Assembly (NCBI GenBank): GCA_963575745.1
Contig: CAUYUJ010000769.1
Coordinates: 273,501-337,500 of the forward strand
Length of the DNA: 64,000 bases
Direction of reading: 5' to 3'
DNA from: Prorocentrum cordatum
Lineage: Eukaryota; Sar; Dinophyceae; Prorocentrales; Prorocentraceae
In this document: positions 62,581 through 64,000 of the stretch, one piece after another
Position numbering within the stretch: the stretch's first letter is position 1
Layout of the letters: each line of letters opens with the position of its first letter
The notes under the pieces: generated by a model
Told to the model about the DNA's origin: nothing
What the model saw: the letters and a program-made list of their open reading frames with translations, nothing else
The model's database searches: none
Program-made: the position numbers and the translations under genes

Positions 62581-63890
62581 TGAAGTACTGATGCCTGGCT
62601 GGATGGGAGTCTCGCTCGTGTCGCACTCGAAGTCATACTGATCGACGGTGCGTTGGCCGACTCGACGACGCCCGTGCTGGAGCTCGATGCCAACGTGGGG
62701 CTCGCCGTGGAAGTGGCCGTGGACGGTGCACTGTTCGAGACCGTACTGGTCGTGACCATGCTGCTCGAGGTCGCTCTGTTGGTCATCCGAGACGTACTGT
62801 AATACAACGATGAGCTGGAAGTCAAGCTGCGGACATTGCAAGTGTGCTGTTGGCCGCGCTCAAGCTAACAGTCGTGCTGCTGGTGCCGCTTGAACGGGCC
62901 GTCGAAGAACGCGCCTCGGTCACCGTGGTATTAAAGGACCCTGTCCTATCCGTCAGCGTCGTGCCGCTGCCCACCGTCGTGCTGGCCGACGTGGTGCTGC
63001 TTGACTGCGTTGCGCTCGTAATCGTACTACTCGACGTTGCACAGCTCGTCTCGACCCCGCTCGCGTTGCTACTTACTATCGACGTGGAACCCACCGTGGG
63101 AGTGGCCGTGGGCGCCACACTGCTAGAAACCGTGCTGGTCTCGACCGTGCTGCCCGAGGTCGCACTGCTGGTCATCTGAAACGTACTGCTGGACAACGGG
63201 GCACTGGAAGTCCAGGTGGTGAACTACGAAGTTGTGCAGCTGGTCACGCTCGAGCTAGCCGTCGTGCTGCTGGTGCCGCTCGTACTAACCGTCTAGCCGT
63301 CGGAATGCCCGTTTCAGTTACCGTAGTCTGAATGACCGTGACGTGTCCGTCAGCGTCGTGCCGCGGCTCACTTTGGTGTTACCGGCGTGGTGCTGCTCGA
63401 TAGTGTCGCACTCGAGGTCGTGCAGCTCGCCGCTGCGCTGCTCGTCACGTCCACGCACACGCGGATGCTCGAATTGTGAAAATGGCCGTGGACGTCGCGC
63501 TGCTCGAGATCATTATGGTCGCGGCCGTGCTGCTCGAGGTCGCACTGCTGGTCAGCTGAAGCGTATTGCGAGACAACGGTGCACCAGAAGTCGAGGTGTT
63601 AGACGATGCAATTGTGTTGCTGGTCACGCTCGAGCTGGCCGTCGTGCCGCTGGTGCCGCTCGGACTAGCCGTCGAGGAACTCGCCTCGGCCCGCGTGGTA
63701 TGAGTGGCCTTGTCGGTGATATTGAATGACCCACGCTGCTGCTCGGGATCGTCGTGGAGCCCACCGTGGAGGTGGCCGCGGACGACGCGCTGCTCGAGAC
63801 CGTACTGGTCGTGACCGTGCTGCCCGAGGTCGCACTGCTGGTCACCAGAAACGTAGCTGGTGGGATTATGCGAAGCGTCTTGAATGTCCC
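62581..63890 (-). pseudogene. Ser/Thr/Ala-rich repeat coding sequence, broken frames (about 380-bp tandem units)
   Basis: On the minus strand, successive frames read TSSATSGSTVETSTVSSS-type peptide. The landmark gtcatctgaaacgtactg recurs near 62780, 63165, 63546 and 63837, giving units of about 385, 381 and 291 bp. Stops and +1 shifts separate them (for example near 63200 and 63480). The composition resembles mucin-like cell-surface protein repeats. Either exons are separated by unrecognised introns or this is a decayed gene; the repeat runs to the right edge area. Confidence 0.4.
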
Positions 63891-64000
63891 GGCTGGGCCG
63901 CGCGGGCCCTCGCGGGCTGGCCCCAGCAGGTCGCAGAGGCAGCAGTTGGAAATTCGGGAAGCAGCGGACCGCGGTGGACGGACATCGCAGGCACCAGCCA

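Noticed and set aside
61083-62825. 580-codon minus-strand open frame
   Set aside because: Proline/arginine/alanine-rich, frame-shifted internal duplications and no domain; openness follows from high GC. Only the duplicated block was kept, as a repeat.

Overview
The window looks like part of a large, GC-rich, repeat-laden protist nuclear genome, most probably a dinoflagellate (possibly Prorocentrum-like; this is inference). The reasons are tiny exons scattered through kilobases of repeats, introns that must start with GC or GA as well as GT to keep the reading frame, TTTAGGG-type telomere-like tracts, and dense hairpin/MITE-like repeats. Nearly all long open frames are by-products of GC richness or of triplet microsatellites. 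They are not genes.

The main finding is a single gene on the minus strand: an isoamylase-type (GH13) starch/glycogen debranching enzyme. I located twelve collinear exons of 22-102 bp, plus one weaker one, between 51278 and 323. They carry, in the right N-to-C order, [46 protein letters not shown] (nucleophile), LIAEPWD (acid/base), WAEWNG, FATRMCGS, NFITAHDGFTL (transition-state stabiliser) and SWNCG. Only about 740 bp of some 51 kb is coding. The gene runs off the left edge (3' end missing), and its N-terminal exons were not found.

Other genes sit inside or beside it. A two-exon 2OG-Fe(II) oxygenase (9761-8805, minus strand) is nested in an isoamylase intron. Two unrecognised plus-strand gene ends (13857-14201 and 32909-33499) lie antisense in other introns. 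An unrecognised four-exon minus-strand gene (55007-53919) lies upstream. A frameshifted tyrosine-recombinase fragment lies at 38.0-38.2 kb, and Ser/Thr-rich 380-bp coding-like repeats at 62.6-63.9 kb.

The rest is repeats: more than 20 families of short inverted-repeat elements, many in two to seven copies, triplet microsatellites (CTC, ATC, GTC, GTT), minisatellites (10, 18 and 30 bp), a 90-bp satellite, a two-module satellite at two loci, and degenerate telomere-like arrays. Several hairpin families (B, E, K, T) nearly fill individual short introns. This makes them candidate introners, meaning transposable elements that create introns; it is the most interesting system here.

Layout: 0-7 kb, last located isoamylase exons plus hairpins and a minisatellite; 7-17 kb, intron with the oxygenase and a plus-strand gene end; 17-28 kb, dense isoamylase exons among CTC/GGA tracts; 28-41 kb, long introns with a plus-strand gene end and element clusters; 41-48.5 kb, satellites; 48.5-51.3 kb, most upstream isoamylase exons; 53.9-55 kb, the unrecognised gene; 56-64 kb, degenerate repeats and Ser/Thr-rich repeats.
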